DNA from: Streptomyces sp. NK08204
GTDB lineage: Bacteria; Actinomycetota; Actinomycetes; Streptomycetales; Streptomycetaceae
Length of the DNA: 64,000 nt
Direction: 5' to 3'
Assembly: GCF_020400585.1 (NCBI RefSeq)
Contig: NZ_JAINVF010000027.1
Location: forward strand, 34,789 to 98,788
Each line of letters opens with the position of its first letter. Position 1 is the first letter of the stretch. Positions 16,323 through 24,791 of this stretch are shown here, piece by piece. The notes under the pieces were generated by a model. It searched no databases. It had not been told where the DNA came from and was given only the letters and a program-made list of their open reading frames with translations. Made by a program: the position numbers and the translations under genes.

Positions 16323-17761
16323 CGGCACCCGCACCCCTGCTCGTCGTCGGTGACGCCCTGCTCGACCACGACGTCACCGGCCGCGCCGAGCGTCTCGCCC
16401 CCGACGCGCCCGTGCCCGTCGTCAGCGGCCTCGGCCGCACCACCCGGCCGGGAGGGGCGGCGCTCGCCGCCTGCCTCGCCGCGAACGACGGCCGGCCCGT
16501 CACCCTCGTCACCGCACTGGGCGACGACCAGGCCAGCGACACGCTGCGCGGGCTGCTGGCCGGCCGGGTCCGGCTGGTACAGCTGCCGCTGACCGGTGAC
16601 CTGTCCAGCAAGACCCGGATCCTCGCCGAGGGCCGGCCACTGCTGCGCCTGGACGACGGGGACGGGCGCGCCCGGGAGGCGACCGACGCGGCCCGCCGGG
16701 CGGTGGCCGAGGCCTCTGCCGTCCTCGTCGCCGACTACGGCCGTGGCACCGCCGACGTGCTGCGCGAGGCACTGACCGCGGCAGCCGCCCGGGTGCCCCT
16801 GGTCTGGGACCCCCATCCGCGCGGCAGGCCGCCCGTGCCCGGCGCCCGGGTCGTCACCCCGTCCGCGGCCGAGGCGCGCGCCTTCGCCGCCCGCCTCGAC
16901 GGCGCCCGGGAAACCGGGGGCGGCGAGCTGCGCGTCGCCGCGCGGGACGCCGGCGCACTCGTCGAGGCGTGGCGGGCGGGCGCGGTGGCCGTGACGCTGG
17001 GCGGGCGGGGCGCCCTGCTCTCGCACGGCGGGACGCCGCTGATGGTGCCCTCGCCGGTCTCGGCGCAGGGCGACGCCTGCGGGGCCGGGGACCGGTTCGC
17101 GGCGACGGCCGCCGGGCTGCTGGCGGACGGTGAGCTGACCGAGACCGCGGTGTGCGCGGCCGTGCACGCCGCCACCCGGTACGTCGCCGAAGGCGGCGTC
17201 CGGTCGGTCGCCACCGGCGCCGCCGCGGCCGGGGATCCGGGCCCGGCGCGGGGGCGGGAGGAGGCCGCCGACGCTCTGCGCACGGCCGCCCGGGTCCGGG
17301 CGGCGGGCGGGACCGTCGTCGCCGCGGGCGGCTGTTTCGACCTGCTGCACGCGGGCCACGTCGCCCTTCTGCAGGCCGCCCGGCGCACCGGTGACTGCCT
17401 GATCGTGTGCGTCAACTCGGACGCGTCGGTGCGCCGGCGCAAGGGCGGCGGCCGTCCGCTCGTGCCGGTCACGGACCGGGTCCGGGTGCTGCGTGCTCTG
17501 GAGTGCGTCGACGCGGTCGCCGTGTTCGAGGAGGACACGCCGGAGCGGCTGCTCGCCGAGCTGCGCCCGCACATCTGGGCCAAGGGCGGCGACTACGCCC
17601 GCACCCCGCTCCCGGAGGCGTCACTCGTGGCGAGCTGGGGCGGTCAGGTCGTGCTCTTCCCCTACCTGGACGGCCGCTCCACCACCGGCATCGCCGAACG
17701 GGCGGCGCTCGCCCCGCGCCCCGTGGACCTGTCCCGGGCCGCGACGCGGGGACGGTGGTGA
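16319..17761 (+). CDS. HldE-like bifunctional heptose-7-P kinase / heptose-1-P nucleotidyltransferase
   Basis: A 480-residue two-domain enzyme. Residues 1-300 are a PfkB/ribokinase-fold kinase (LAPDAPVPVV, PGGAALAACLAANDGRPV, and catalytic Asp in DACGAGDRFAA). Residues 335-480 are a cytidylyltransferase-fold domain (GGCFDLLHAGHVALL with the HxGH motif, VNSDASVRRRKG, VFEEDTPERLLAELRPHIWAKGGDY, and GRSTTGIAER). This is the order of E. coli HldE, which phosphorylates heptose 7-phosphate at C1 and adenylylates it. With GmhA- and GmhB-like partners, the operon encodes three of the four ADP-heptose activities; no HldD epimerase is evident. Confidence 0.9.
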   Translation: MTAPAPLLVVGDALLDHDVTGRAERLAPDAPVPVVSGLGRTTRPGGAALAACLAANDGRPVTLVTALGDDQASDTLRGLLAGRVRLVQLPLTGDLSSKTRILAEGRPLLRLDDGDGRAREATDAARRAVAEASAVLVADYGRGTADVLREALTAAAARVPLVWDPHPRGRPPVPGARVVTPSAAEARAFAARLDGARETGGGELRVAARDAGALVEAWRAGAVAVTLGGRGALLSHGGTPLMVPSPVSAQGDACGAGDRFAATAAGLLADGELTETAVCAAVHAATRYVAEGGVRSVATGAAAAGDPGPARGREEAADALRTAARVRAAGGTVVAAGGCFDLLHAGHVALLQAARRTGDCLIVCVNSDASVRRRKGGGRPLVPVTDRVRVLRALECVDAVAVFEEDTPERLLAELRPHIWAKGGDYARTPLPEASLVASWGGQVVLFPYLDGRSTTGIAERAALAPRPVDLSRAATRGRW

Positions 17762-18792
17762 GCGTGACCTCCGCGGGGCGTCCGCCGCGGCTGCTGGTGC
17801 TGCGGGCGCTCGGCCTGGGCGATCTGCTCACCGGTGTGCCGGCGCTGCGCGGGATACGCCGGGCCTTCCCCCGGTACCGGATCGTCCTCGCGCTGCCCGC
17901 CGCGCTCGCCGAGGCCGCGCTGGCCACCGGCGCCGTCGACGCCGTCCTGCCCGCCGAGGCACCGGGGCGGGCCGTGCCACGCCTGGACCACTGGCCGCAG
18001 CCTCCGCCGGACGTGGCGATCGACCTGCACGGCAACGGGCCCGAGAGCCGCGACGCACTGGCCGCCCTCGCACCGCGCCGGCTGCTCGCCTTCGCGCACG
18101 AGGGGCCCGTCCGGCCGCCCGTGTGGCGGCCGGACGAGCACGAGCGCACGCGCTGGTGCCGCTTCCTCGGGGCGTACGGCATCCCCGCCGACCCCGGCGA
18201 CGTGCGGCTGCCGGTGCCGCCCACGGCGTCCCCCGCGCCGGGCGCGGTCGTGGTCCACCCCGGCGCGGAGTCCGCCGCGCGGCGCTGGCCGGCCGAGCGC
18301 TTCGCCGAGCTGGCCGGGCGGTTGCGGTCCGCCGGGCACCGGGTCGTCGTCACCGGCGGCCCGACGGAGGACGCCCTGGTGCTGCGCGTCGCCGAGCGCG
18401 CCGGTCTGCGGGGCGGGGACGTACTGGGCGGCGGGCTGCCGTTCGGCCGGCTGTCGGCGCTCGTGGCCGGCGCCACGCTGCTCGTCAGCGGCGACACCGG
18501 GCTCGCCCACCTCGCGGTGGCCCACGGCACGCCGTCCGTGACGCTGTTCGGGCCGGTGTCGCCCCGCCTGTGGGGACCTCCGCCCGATCCGCGCCACCGC
18601 GCACTGTGGAAGCCCGGACCTCCCGGCGACCCGCACGGCCAGGTGCCCGATCCGCAACTGCTGCGCATCGGGGCCGACGAGGTCGCCGCCGCGGCACTGG
18701 CCCTGCTGCGCGCCGTCCCCACGACCACGCCGTGCCCGGCCGGGCCGTACCGCGAGGGAGAGCCCGCCCATGTCCACCCGACCCGTCCCTGA
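17758..18792 (+). CDS. Glycosyltransferase family 9 (second heptosyltransferase-like protein)
   Basis: A 344-residue GT9 protein that starts with GTG in a GTGA overlap. It shows RLLVLRALGLGDLLTGVPALRGIRRAFP, the VVVHPGAESAARRWPAERFAELAGR block, and GDTGLAHLAVAHGTPSVTLFGPVSP. Divergence from the GT9 at 12492 is high outside the motifs, so the two probably act on different acceptors or make different linkages. Its last 23 nt overlap the start of the next gene, an unusually long overlap for this operon. Confidence 0.87.
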   Translation: MSVTSAGRPPRLLVLRALGLGDLLTGVPALRGIRRAFPRYRIVLALPAALAEAALATGAVDAVLPAEAPGRAVPRLDHWPQPPPDVAIDLHGNGPESRDALAALAPRRLLAFAHEGPVRPPVWRPDEHERTRWCRFLGAYGIPADPGDVRLPVPPTASPAPGAVVVHPGAESAARRWPAERFAELAGRLRSAGHRVVVTGGPTEDALVLRVAERAGLRGGDVLGGGLPFGRLSALVAGATLLVSGDTGLAHLAVAHGTPSVTLFGPVSPRLWGPPPDPRHRALWKPGPPGDPHGQVPDPQLLRIGADEVAAAALALLRAVPTTTPCPAGPYREGEPAHVHPTRP

Positions 18793-19711
18793 CGTGCATC
18801 CGGTCCGCACCGAGGCGCCCGACGGCCGGGTCACGGTCGCGGTGATCACCCGTGACCGGCGCGCCAGCGTGCTCCGTACCCTCGACGCCCTCGGCGCACT
18901 CCCGGAACGGCCCGAGATCATCGTGGTGGACAACGGTTCCGACGACGCCACGCTGCGGGCGATGCGCCACCACCCGGCGGCGCCCCGCGTGCTCAGTCCC
19001 GGCCGGAACACCGGCTCGCTCGGCCGCAACCTCGCGGTCGGCCGGGCCACGACGCCGTACGTCGCCTTCAGCGACGACGACTCCTGGTGGACGCCGGGCG
19101 CACTCGGGCGGGCAGCCGACCTGCTCGACGCCCACCCCCGTCTGGGCCTGCTGGCCGCCCGCACCCTCGTCGGCCCCGACGGCTTGGAGGATCCGCTGAA
19201 CGCGGTCCTCGCCGCCTCACCGCTGCCGGCCCAGCCGGATCTCCCGGGGCGACCGGTGCTGGGCTTCCTGGCCTGCGCCTGCGTGGCCCGCCGGGAGGCG
19301 TTCCTGACCGCGGGCGGCTACCACCCGGTGCTCTTCTTCGGCGGCGAGGAGACCCTGCTCGCCTACGATCTGGCGGCCGGCGGCTGGGGCGTCGCCTACG
19401 AGCCGTCGCTCACGGCCCATCACCATCCCGATCCCTCCGGCCGTGCCGACCGCGGTTCCCTGATGCTGCGCAACGAAGTCCTCGCCCTGTGGCTGCGCCG
19501 TCCCCTCCCGGTGGCGCTGCGGGGCAGCACGCGCCTCGCCGCAGCCGCCGTCGCCGACCGCCCCGGCGCCCGGCAGGCCCTGCGCGAGGTGCTCGCACGG
19601 CTGCCGGCCGCGCTCGCCCGGCGCCGCACACTGCCCCCGCACGTCGAGCGGGCAGCCCGTCTGCTGGACGGTGGCACGAGCGCCCGCACGGAGGGGAACG
19701 GACAGCCGTGA
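18770..19711 (+). CDS. Glycosyltransferase family 2 (first of a tandem pair)
   Basis: A 313-residue GT-A protein: TVAVITRDRRASVLRTLDALG, VDNGSDDATLRAM, the NTGSLGRNLAVGRATTPYVAF block, DxD-type SDDDSWW, and FGGEETLLAYDLAAGGWG in the acceptor region. It has a GAGGGAG ribosome site inside the end of the GT9 gene. It is clearly paralogous to the next gene, sharing order and spacing of all motifs, so the pair probably arose by tandem duplication. No transmembrane segment is evident. Substrates are unknown. Confidence 0.86.
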   Translation: MSTRPVPDVHPVRTEAPDGRVTVAVITRDRRASVLRTLDALGALPERPEIIVVDNGSDDATLRAMRHHPAAPRVLSPGRNTGSLGRNLAVGRATTPYVAFSDDDSWWTPGALGRAADLLDAHPRLGLLAARTLVGPDGLEDPLNAVLAASPLPAQPDLPGRPVLGFLACACVARREAFLTAGGYHPVLFFGGEETLLAYDLAAGGWGVAYEPSLTAHHHPDPSGRADRGSLMLRNEVLALWLRRPLPVALRGSTRLAAAAVADRPGARQALREVLARLPAALARRRTLPPHVERAARLLDGGTSARTEGNGQP

Positions 19712-20622
19712 CCACGCACCCCGCGGGCCGTGACGGCCGCACCAGCGTGGTGGTGATCACGCACAACCGGCGCACGGAACTGCTGCGCACGCTGGAGCTG
19801 ATGCGGCAACTGCCCGAGCGGCCCCCGTTGATCGTCACCGACAACGCCTCGACCGACGGCACTGCCGAGGCGATACTGCAGGCCTTCCCCGACGTGCTGC
19901 TGCTGTGCCCGGGCCGCAACCTGGGAGCGGTGGGGCGCAACCTGGCCGTACGCCACGTCCGTACGCCCTATGTCGCCTTCTGCGACGACGACACCTGGTG
20001 GGAGCCGGGCAGCCTGCGGCGCGCGGCGGACCTGCTCGACACGCGTCCGCGGCTCGCCGCCGTCACGGCCCGGATCATCGTGGAGCCCTCCGGTACGGAG
20101 GACCCGGTCGTGGCGGAGTTGCGCGACTCGCCGCTGACGGGGCCCGACTGGCTGCCGGGGCCGGCCCTGGGCTCGTTCCTCGCGGCCTCCACCGTGCTGC
20201 GCACCGATGCGTTCCGGTCCGCCGGCGGCTTCCACCCGGGACTGTGGTTCGGCGGCGAGGAGGAACTGCTCGCCACCGATCTGATGCGCGCCGGGTGGTG
20301 GCTGAGCTACTCCGAGGACCTCACCGTCCATCACCAGGCCTCGGTGCTGCGCGACAGCACGGCACGCCGGATCCTCGGACTGCGCAACACCCTGTGGTTC
20401 ACCTGGCTGCGCCGGCCGCTGCTGCCCGCGCTGCGGCGCACGGCCCAGCTGATGGTCACCGTCCCGCGCGACGCCGCCTCGGTCCGGGCCTTCGCCCGTG
20501 CGGCGGCCGGAATGCCGTGGGTGCTCAGGCAGCGCGACCCGGTCCCGCCCGCCCTCGAAGACCGGCTGACGGCTCTGCAACGGGCCCGGCGCGACTCCCC
20601 CGCGCGCCGGTACGTGGGGTGA
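19708..20622 (+). CDS. Glycosyltransferase family 2 (second of a tandem pair)
   Basis: A 304-residue GT-A protein that starts with GTG in a GTGA overlap. Motifs match the previous gene: VVVITHNRRTELLRTLELMRQLPERPP, TDNASTDGTAEAI, LGAVGRNLAVRHVRTPYVAFCDDDTWWEPGSLRRAADLLD, and FGGEEELLATDLMRAGWW. It is the last complete gene of the glycan cluster. Its stop codon overlaps the start of a truncated narJ-like frame. Confidence 0.86.
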   Translation: MTTHPAGRDGRTSVVVITHNRRTELLRTLELMRQLPERPPLIVTDNASTDGTAEAILQAFPDVLLLCPGRNLGAVGRNLAVRHVRTPYVAFCDDDTWWEPGSLRRAADLLDTRPRLAAVTARIIVEPSGTEDPVVAELRDSPLTGPDWLPGPALGSFLAASTVLRTDAFRSAGGFHPGLWFGGEEELLATDLMRAGWWLSYSEDLTVHHQASVLRDSTARRILGLRNTLWFTWLRRPLLPALRRTAQLMVTVPRDAASVRAFARAAAGMPWVLRQRDPVPPALEDRLTALQRARRDSPARRYVG

Positions 20623-20939
20623 ACCGGGCGTCAGCCGACACGCCGCTGGTGCATCGCGTCGCCTCGGTCCTCCTGCGCTACCCCGACGAGGCGATGCTCG
20701 CCTGCCTCGACGACGTCGCCGCGGCACTGCCCGCCATCGCCGACCCGGCGGACCGCGACCGGTTCGCCTCCGCCTGCAACCACCTGCAGAGCCTGAGCCC
20801 CACCGAGGGGTCAGGACGCCTCACGACCGGGCCCGCAGCCCCGCCGCGACCGTGGTCCGCACCGCCCGTCAGAGGGCGTCGACGCCGCAGCGCCGACATC
20901 CGCTCGGGGGCGACGAGGAGTCAGCGTCCGGCGGGTTGA
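20619..20939 (+). pseudogene. narJ-like stump (nitrate reductase assembly chaperone N-terminus fused to unrelated sequence)
   Basis: The frame starts at GTG overlapping the previous stop (GTGA). About the first 60 residues look like the N-terminus of NarJ, the TorD-family chaperone that inserts the molybdenum cofactor into NarG (DTPLVHRVASVLLRYPDEAM...ACNHLQSLSPTE). Homology ends near base 20801, just where NarJ should enter its Tyr/Asp/Arg-rich core; the following 45 codons are Arg/Pro-rich and unlike any domain. No narG, narH or narI is nearby. I read it as a deletion or recombination scar. The NarJ match is from memory of the family and has moderate certainty. Confidence 0.6.
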
Positions 20940-21116
20940 GACGCGGACGCCTGGCTCGCCCGGCCCGACCAGGTCCGTTCTTCGTGGGCCGCCCTGCAGG
21001 TCCTCCGACGATCACGCGGATACGGTGTGGCGAGGCCACTACCTCGCAGAGGTCGCCGCCGATGCGCGCCGAGCCGTCGGCGCGGCCCGCGTCGACGAGC
21101 CATCCGGGTCATACCA

Positions 21117-24100
21117 CTAGGCAACGGTGTCGGACGGAATGGCCTGCTCCGTCCAGATGATCTTGCCGGTCGTCGTGTAGCGGGTGCCCCACCGGCCGGC
21201 GAGCTGGGCCACGATCAGGAGGCCCCGCCCTCCTTCGTCGGTGGTCCGGGCATGGCGCATGCGCGGCGAGGTGCTGCTGGCGTCGGAGACCTCGCAGATC
21301 AGGCCACGGTCCCGGATCAGGCGGAGACAGATCGGTCCGTTCGCATGGCGAATGGCGTTGGTGACCAGTTCGCTGACGATGAGCTCTGTGGTGAACGTCA
21401 GATCGGACAGGCCCCACTCCGTCAGCTGCTGAGCGGCGAGGGTACGGGCGTGCGCGACGGCGGCCGGATCGCTGGGCAGGTCCCAGGAGACGACCTGGTC
21501 CTGGGCCAGGGCGCGGGTCCGGGCGAGGAGCAGGGCCGCATCGTCGGACGGCGGATTGGCCAGCAGGTCATCGATCACCGTGCGGCCGGTCTCCTCCAGT
21601 GTCGGCCGGGGCGCCGCGAGGACCTCGCCCAGTCGGGTGAGTCCCACGTCGATGTCCCGGTCGAAGGACTCGATGAGGCCGTCGGTGTAGAGCGCGATGA
21701 GGCTGCCCTGGGCCAGCTCCAGTTCGACGGCCTCGAAGGGAAGGTACCCGAGGCCGAGTGGTGGTCCGGCGGGCAGGTCCACGATGTCGGCGTCGCCGGC
21801 GGGACCGACGATCACCGGCGGGAGGTGACCGGCCCGGGCCAGCGTGCACCGTCTGCTGACCGGGTCGTAGACGGCGTACAGGCAGGTGGCGCCCATGAAC
21901 GCGATGCCCGCGGCCTCGCCCTCGGCCGCCTTCGACGCGTCGCCGTCGTGCGCCCCCATGAGACCGATGACCAGGTCGTCGAGATGGGCCAGCAATTCGT
22001 CCGGGGGGAGATCGAGGTTGGCGAGCGTGCGTACGGCGATGCGCAGGCGCCCCATGGTCGCCGCCGCGTTCATGCCATGCCCTGCCACGTCTCCGACGAC
22101 CAGTGCGACCCGTGCTCCGGAGAGCGGAATCACGTCGAACCAGTCACCGCCGACGCCGGTGGGGACATCCGCCGGCAGATACCACGACGCCACTTCCAGA
22201 GCGGACCCTCCCGTCAGCTCCTGCGGCAGCAGGTAACGCTGCATGGAGCGAGCTGCGGTGCGCTCGCGGGTGAAACGGCGCGCATTGTCGATACACACCG
22301 CAGCGCGGGAGACGAGTTCCTCGGCGAGCCGTACATCATCCTCCTCGAAGGGGCCGAGCCGCCGGGACCGGGCGAACGTCGCCGCGCCCAGGGTGACACC
22401 GCGCGCCCGCACCGGGACCACCATCACCGAACGGAAGTCGAAGCCGAGGAAGGAGGCACCCAGCGACTCGTCCTCCGTCAGCCACGGGCTGTTGGCGTAA
22501 TCCAGTACCCGCTCCACGAGGGTCCTGCTCTCCAGCAGGCAGCGGGTCACGGGCGACGAAGAGGCCCGCCGGACCGTCTCCCCCACGGCCAGCGACGCCT
22601 CGGGACAGCCCGCACGGACCGACTGCTGCCCCGCGCGTCGGATGACGGGTGCCATGCCGACCGGCCCGGGCGCCGGCTCCTCGCCCCTCATCACCGAGTC
22701 CAGCAGGTCGACGGCGACGAAGTCGGCCACGGCCGGCACGGCGTCGTCGGCCAGTTCCTGAGCGGTCCGCGTCACGTCCAGTGTGCTGCCGATGTGCGCG
22801 GCGGCGTCGTTGAGCAGCGCCAGGCGCTCCTGGGCCTGCCAGCGCTCGGTGACATCGATGAGCATGTACCAGACCCCTACGTTACGGCCGCGGCGGTCCT
22901 TCATGGCGAAGAAGGAGGCGGAGATCGCGCGGCTGGGATCGGGGTCAGGGTGACCGTAACCGTGGAACTCGAAGTCCATCACCGGAGTGCCGGTCTTCAG
23001 GACCTCGCGCATCTTCTCCTCGAAGGCATCGGCCTCTGGTCTCGGCAGCAGTTCCGACATCCGCCGCCCCAGCCGCTGTTCCAGGGGGATCAAGTGGTCC
23101 AGTGGTTCGTTCACCCACACGTACCGCAGGTCCGTGTCGAGGACGGCGATGCCGACCGGTGCGTGGGCGAGGAAGGGCGTGAGCATCAGCTGGCTCACCC
23201 CGCCGCCCGGCATCCGCCAGAAGGCCCGTTTCGGGGGCCGGCCGACGAACCTGCCGAAGACCAGCGCGGCGACCGTGGCGACCAGGACTCCCGGGACCAT
23301 CTCGTAGATGCCCGATTCCAAGGGGCCGAGCAGCGGATTGATCTTCTTCCACAGCAGCACCGTGACCGCGCCCAACACGATCCCGGCCATGGCCCCCGCC
23401 CAGGTCATGCGCGGCCAGTACAGCGAGAGCAGGACGACCGGCCCGAACGCGGCGCCGAAGCCCGCCCAGGCGTAGGCGACGATGCCCAGCAGCCCGCCGC
23501 CCCTCAACGCGATCACGAAGGCCACCAGGGTCACGACGACGACGGCGACGCGGCCGACCCACACCAGTGCCCTGTCCGAAGCACGCCGGTTGAGGAAAGC
23601 GCGGTAGAAGTCCTCCGTGAGCGCGACGGACGAGACGAGGAGCTGGCTGTCCGCGGTGGAGATGATCGCGGCCAGGACGGCGATCAGCATCACCCCGGCA
23701 CCCCACGGACCGAGCAGAGTCCGGCTCAGACTGATGTACACCGTCTGCGGGTCGTGGAGCGGAGCGCCGGTCCGCGCGATCCCCACCAGGCCGACGACCG
23801 TCGCGCCGGCGAGCACGACGACGACCCACCCGGTTTCGATACGGCGGGCCGTGGGGATGGCGCCGGTGCTGCGGATGCTCATGAAGCGGGCCAGGATGTG
23901 CGGCTGACCGAAGTAGCCCAGCCCCCAGGCGAGCAGCGAGACGATCGCGACAGTGCCGAGCGACCCGCCCGCCGACCAGCGCCCGTCCGTGATGCCGACC
24001 TTGGCACCCATGTCCAGCAGGCGCGGTGTCTTGCTGTCGAGGGTGTCGCGCAGTGCCCCGAAGCCGCCCAGCGCACCGATTCCGGCGGCAGGGAGCACGA

Positions 24101-24698
24101 GCAGGGCGAGGAACATCAGGGTGCCCTGCAGCACGTGCGTCAGGCTCACGGCGAGGAAGCCGCCCAGGCACGAGTAGACGACGATCACCAGTGCGGTCAG
24201 GGCTACCCCGAGCCCGAACCCGAACCCGAAGATCTGTCCGAACAGAAGTCCGCCGGCCACCAGCCCACTGGCCACGTAGACGGTGAAGAACACGAGAGTG
24301 ACCGCCGCCGAGACCATCCGAAGCATCCGGGTGCGGTCCTCGAACCGCTCCTCCAGATAGGCCGAGAGACTCACGGCGTTCCCGGCGCGCTCGGTGTAGG
24401 TACGCAGCCGCGGCGCGACGAACAACCAGTTGCCGTAAGTACCGAGCACCAGACCGACCGCGATCCAGCTGGCGCCGACACCGGCCGCGTACACCGCTCC
24501 GGGGAACGCCAGGAACAGCCAACCGGACATGTCGCTGGCGCCCGCGGAGAGGGCGGCGACGAACGCACTGAGGCGACGGCCCCCCAGGGCGAAGTCGGCG
24601 AAGCTGTGAGTGCGGCTGTAGGCCCAGACCCCAGTCCCGATCATGATGGCCACATACACGAGGAATGTGGCCACGATCGGCGCACTCAAGTCGAACAT
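21117..24698 (-). CDS. Sodium/solute symporter fused to PAS-GAF-SpoIIE phosphatase-HATPase signalling modules
   Basis: A 1,193-residue fusion. Residues 1-490 are a complete PutP-like SLC5 symporter with GASDMSGWLFLAFPG (Na+-site Asp/Ser) and ISTADSQLLVSS (the Ser-Thr that bind Na+ in PutP). Then come PAS (about 500-620, PVGIAVLDTDLRYVWVNE), GAF (about 625-800), PP2C/SpoIIE (about 818-1060: GVGGDWFDVI, VGDVAGHGM, LYTDGLIE, SDDAALLL, all metal ligands present) and a C-terminal RsbW-like HATPase (about 1070-1193: IVSELVTNAIRHA, EGGRGLLIV). The ATG at 24698 (FDLSAP start) follows GGTGAGGG; an in-frame ATG 30 nt upstream has no ribosome site. The likely logic is that substrate or Na+ state of the transporter controls partner-switching output. 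The gene follows another SpoIIE sensor by 93 nt. Confidence 0.92.
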   Translation of the reverse strand: MFDLSAPIVATFLVYVAIMIGTGVWAYSRTHSFADFALGGRRLSAFVAALSAGASDMSGWLFLAFPGAVYAAGVGASWIAVGLVLGTYGNWLFVAPRLRTYTERAGNAVSLSAYLEERFEDRTRMLRMVSAAVTLVFFTVYVASGLVAGGLLFGQIFGFGFGLGVALTALVIVVYSCLGGFLAVSLTHVLQGTLMFLALLVLPAAGIGALGGFGALRDTLDSKTPRLLDMGAKVGITDGRWSAGGSLGTVAIVSLLAWGLGYFGQPHILARFMSIRSTGAIPTARRIETGWVVVVLAGATVVGLVGIARTGAPLHDPQTVYISLSRTLLGPWGAGVMLIAVLAAIISTADSQLLVSSVALTEDFYRAFLNRRASDRALVWVGRVAVVVVTLVAFVIALRGGGLLGIVAYAWAGFGAAFGPVVLLSLYWPRMTWAGAMAGIVLGAVTVLLWKKINPLLGPLESGIYEMVPGVLVATVAALVFGRFVGRPPKRAFWRMPGGGVSQLMLTPFLAHAPVGIAVLDTDLRYVWVNEPLDHLIPLEQRLGRRMSELLPRPEADAFEEKMREVLKTGTPVMDFEFHGYGHPDPDPSRAISASFFAMKDRRGRNVGVWYMLIDVTERWQAQERLALLNDAAAHIGSTLDVTRTAQELADDAVPAVADFVAVDLLDSVMRGEEPAPGPVGMAPVIRRAGQQSVRAGCPEASLAVGETVRRASSSPVTRCLLESRTLVERVLDYANSPWLTEDESLGASFLGFDFRSVMVVPVRARGVTLGAATFARSRRLGPFEEDDVRLAEELVSRAAVCIDNARRFTRERTAARSMQRYLLPQELTGGSALEVASWYLPADVPTGVGGDWFDVIPLSGARVALVVGDVAGHGMNAAATMGRLRIAVRTLANLDLPPDELLAHLDDLVIGLMGAHDGDASKAAEGEAAGIAFMGATCLYAVYDPVSRRCTLARAGHLPPVIVGPAGDADIVDLPAGPPLGLGYLPFEAVELELAQGSLIALYTDGLIESFDRDIDVGLTRLGEVLAAPRPTLEETGRTVIDDLLANPPSDDAALLLARTRALAQDQVVSWDLPSDPAAVAHARTLAAQQLTEWGLSDLTFTTELIVSELVTNAIRHANGPICLRLIRDRGLICEVSDASSTSPRMRHARTTDEGGRGLLIVAQLAGRWGTRYTTTGKIIWTEQAIPSDTVA

Positions 24699-24791
24699 AC
24701 GGCCCTCACCTGCGAGGTTTCTGGGCATCGGGACGACCGTCGCACGTTTGACGGCCTCGACCTCTACGGCTAAATGTACAGATTTCCGTCA

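Noticed and set aside
20940..21116. Further gene remnants after the narJ stump
   Set aside because: A possible peptide (DDHADTVWRGHYLAEVAADARRAV) is seen but is too short and has no recognised family.
21027..24773. 1,248-codon frame antisense to the symporter fusion
   Set aside because: Shadow of a high-GC gene; the minus-strand frame has clear domains and motifs.
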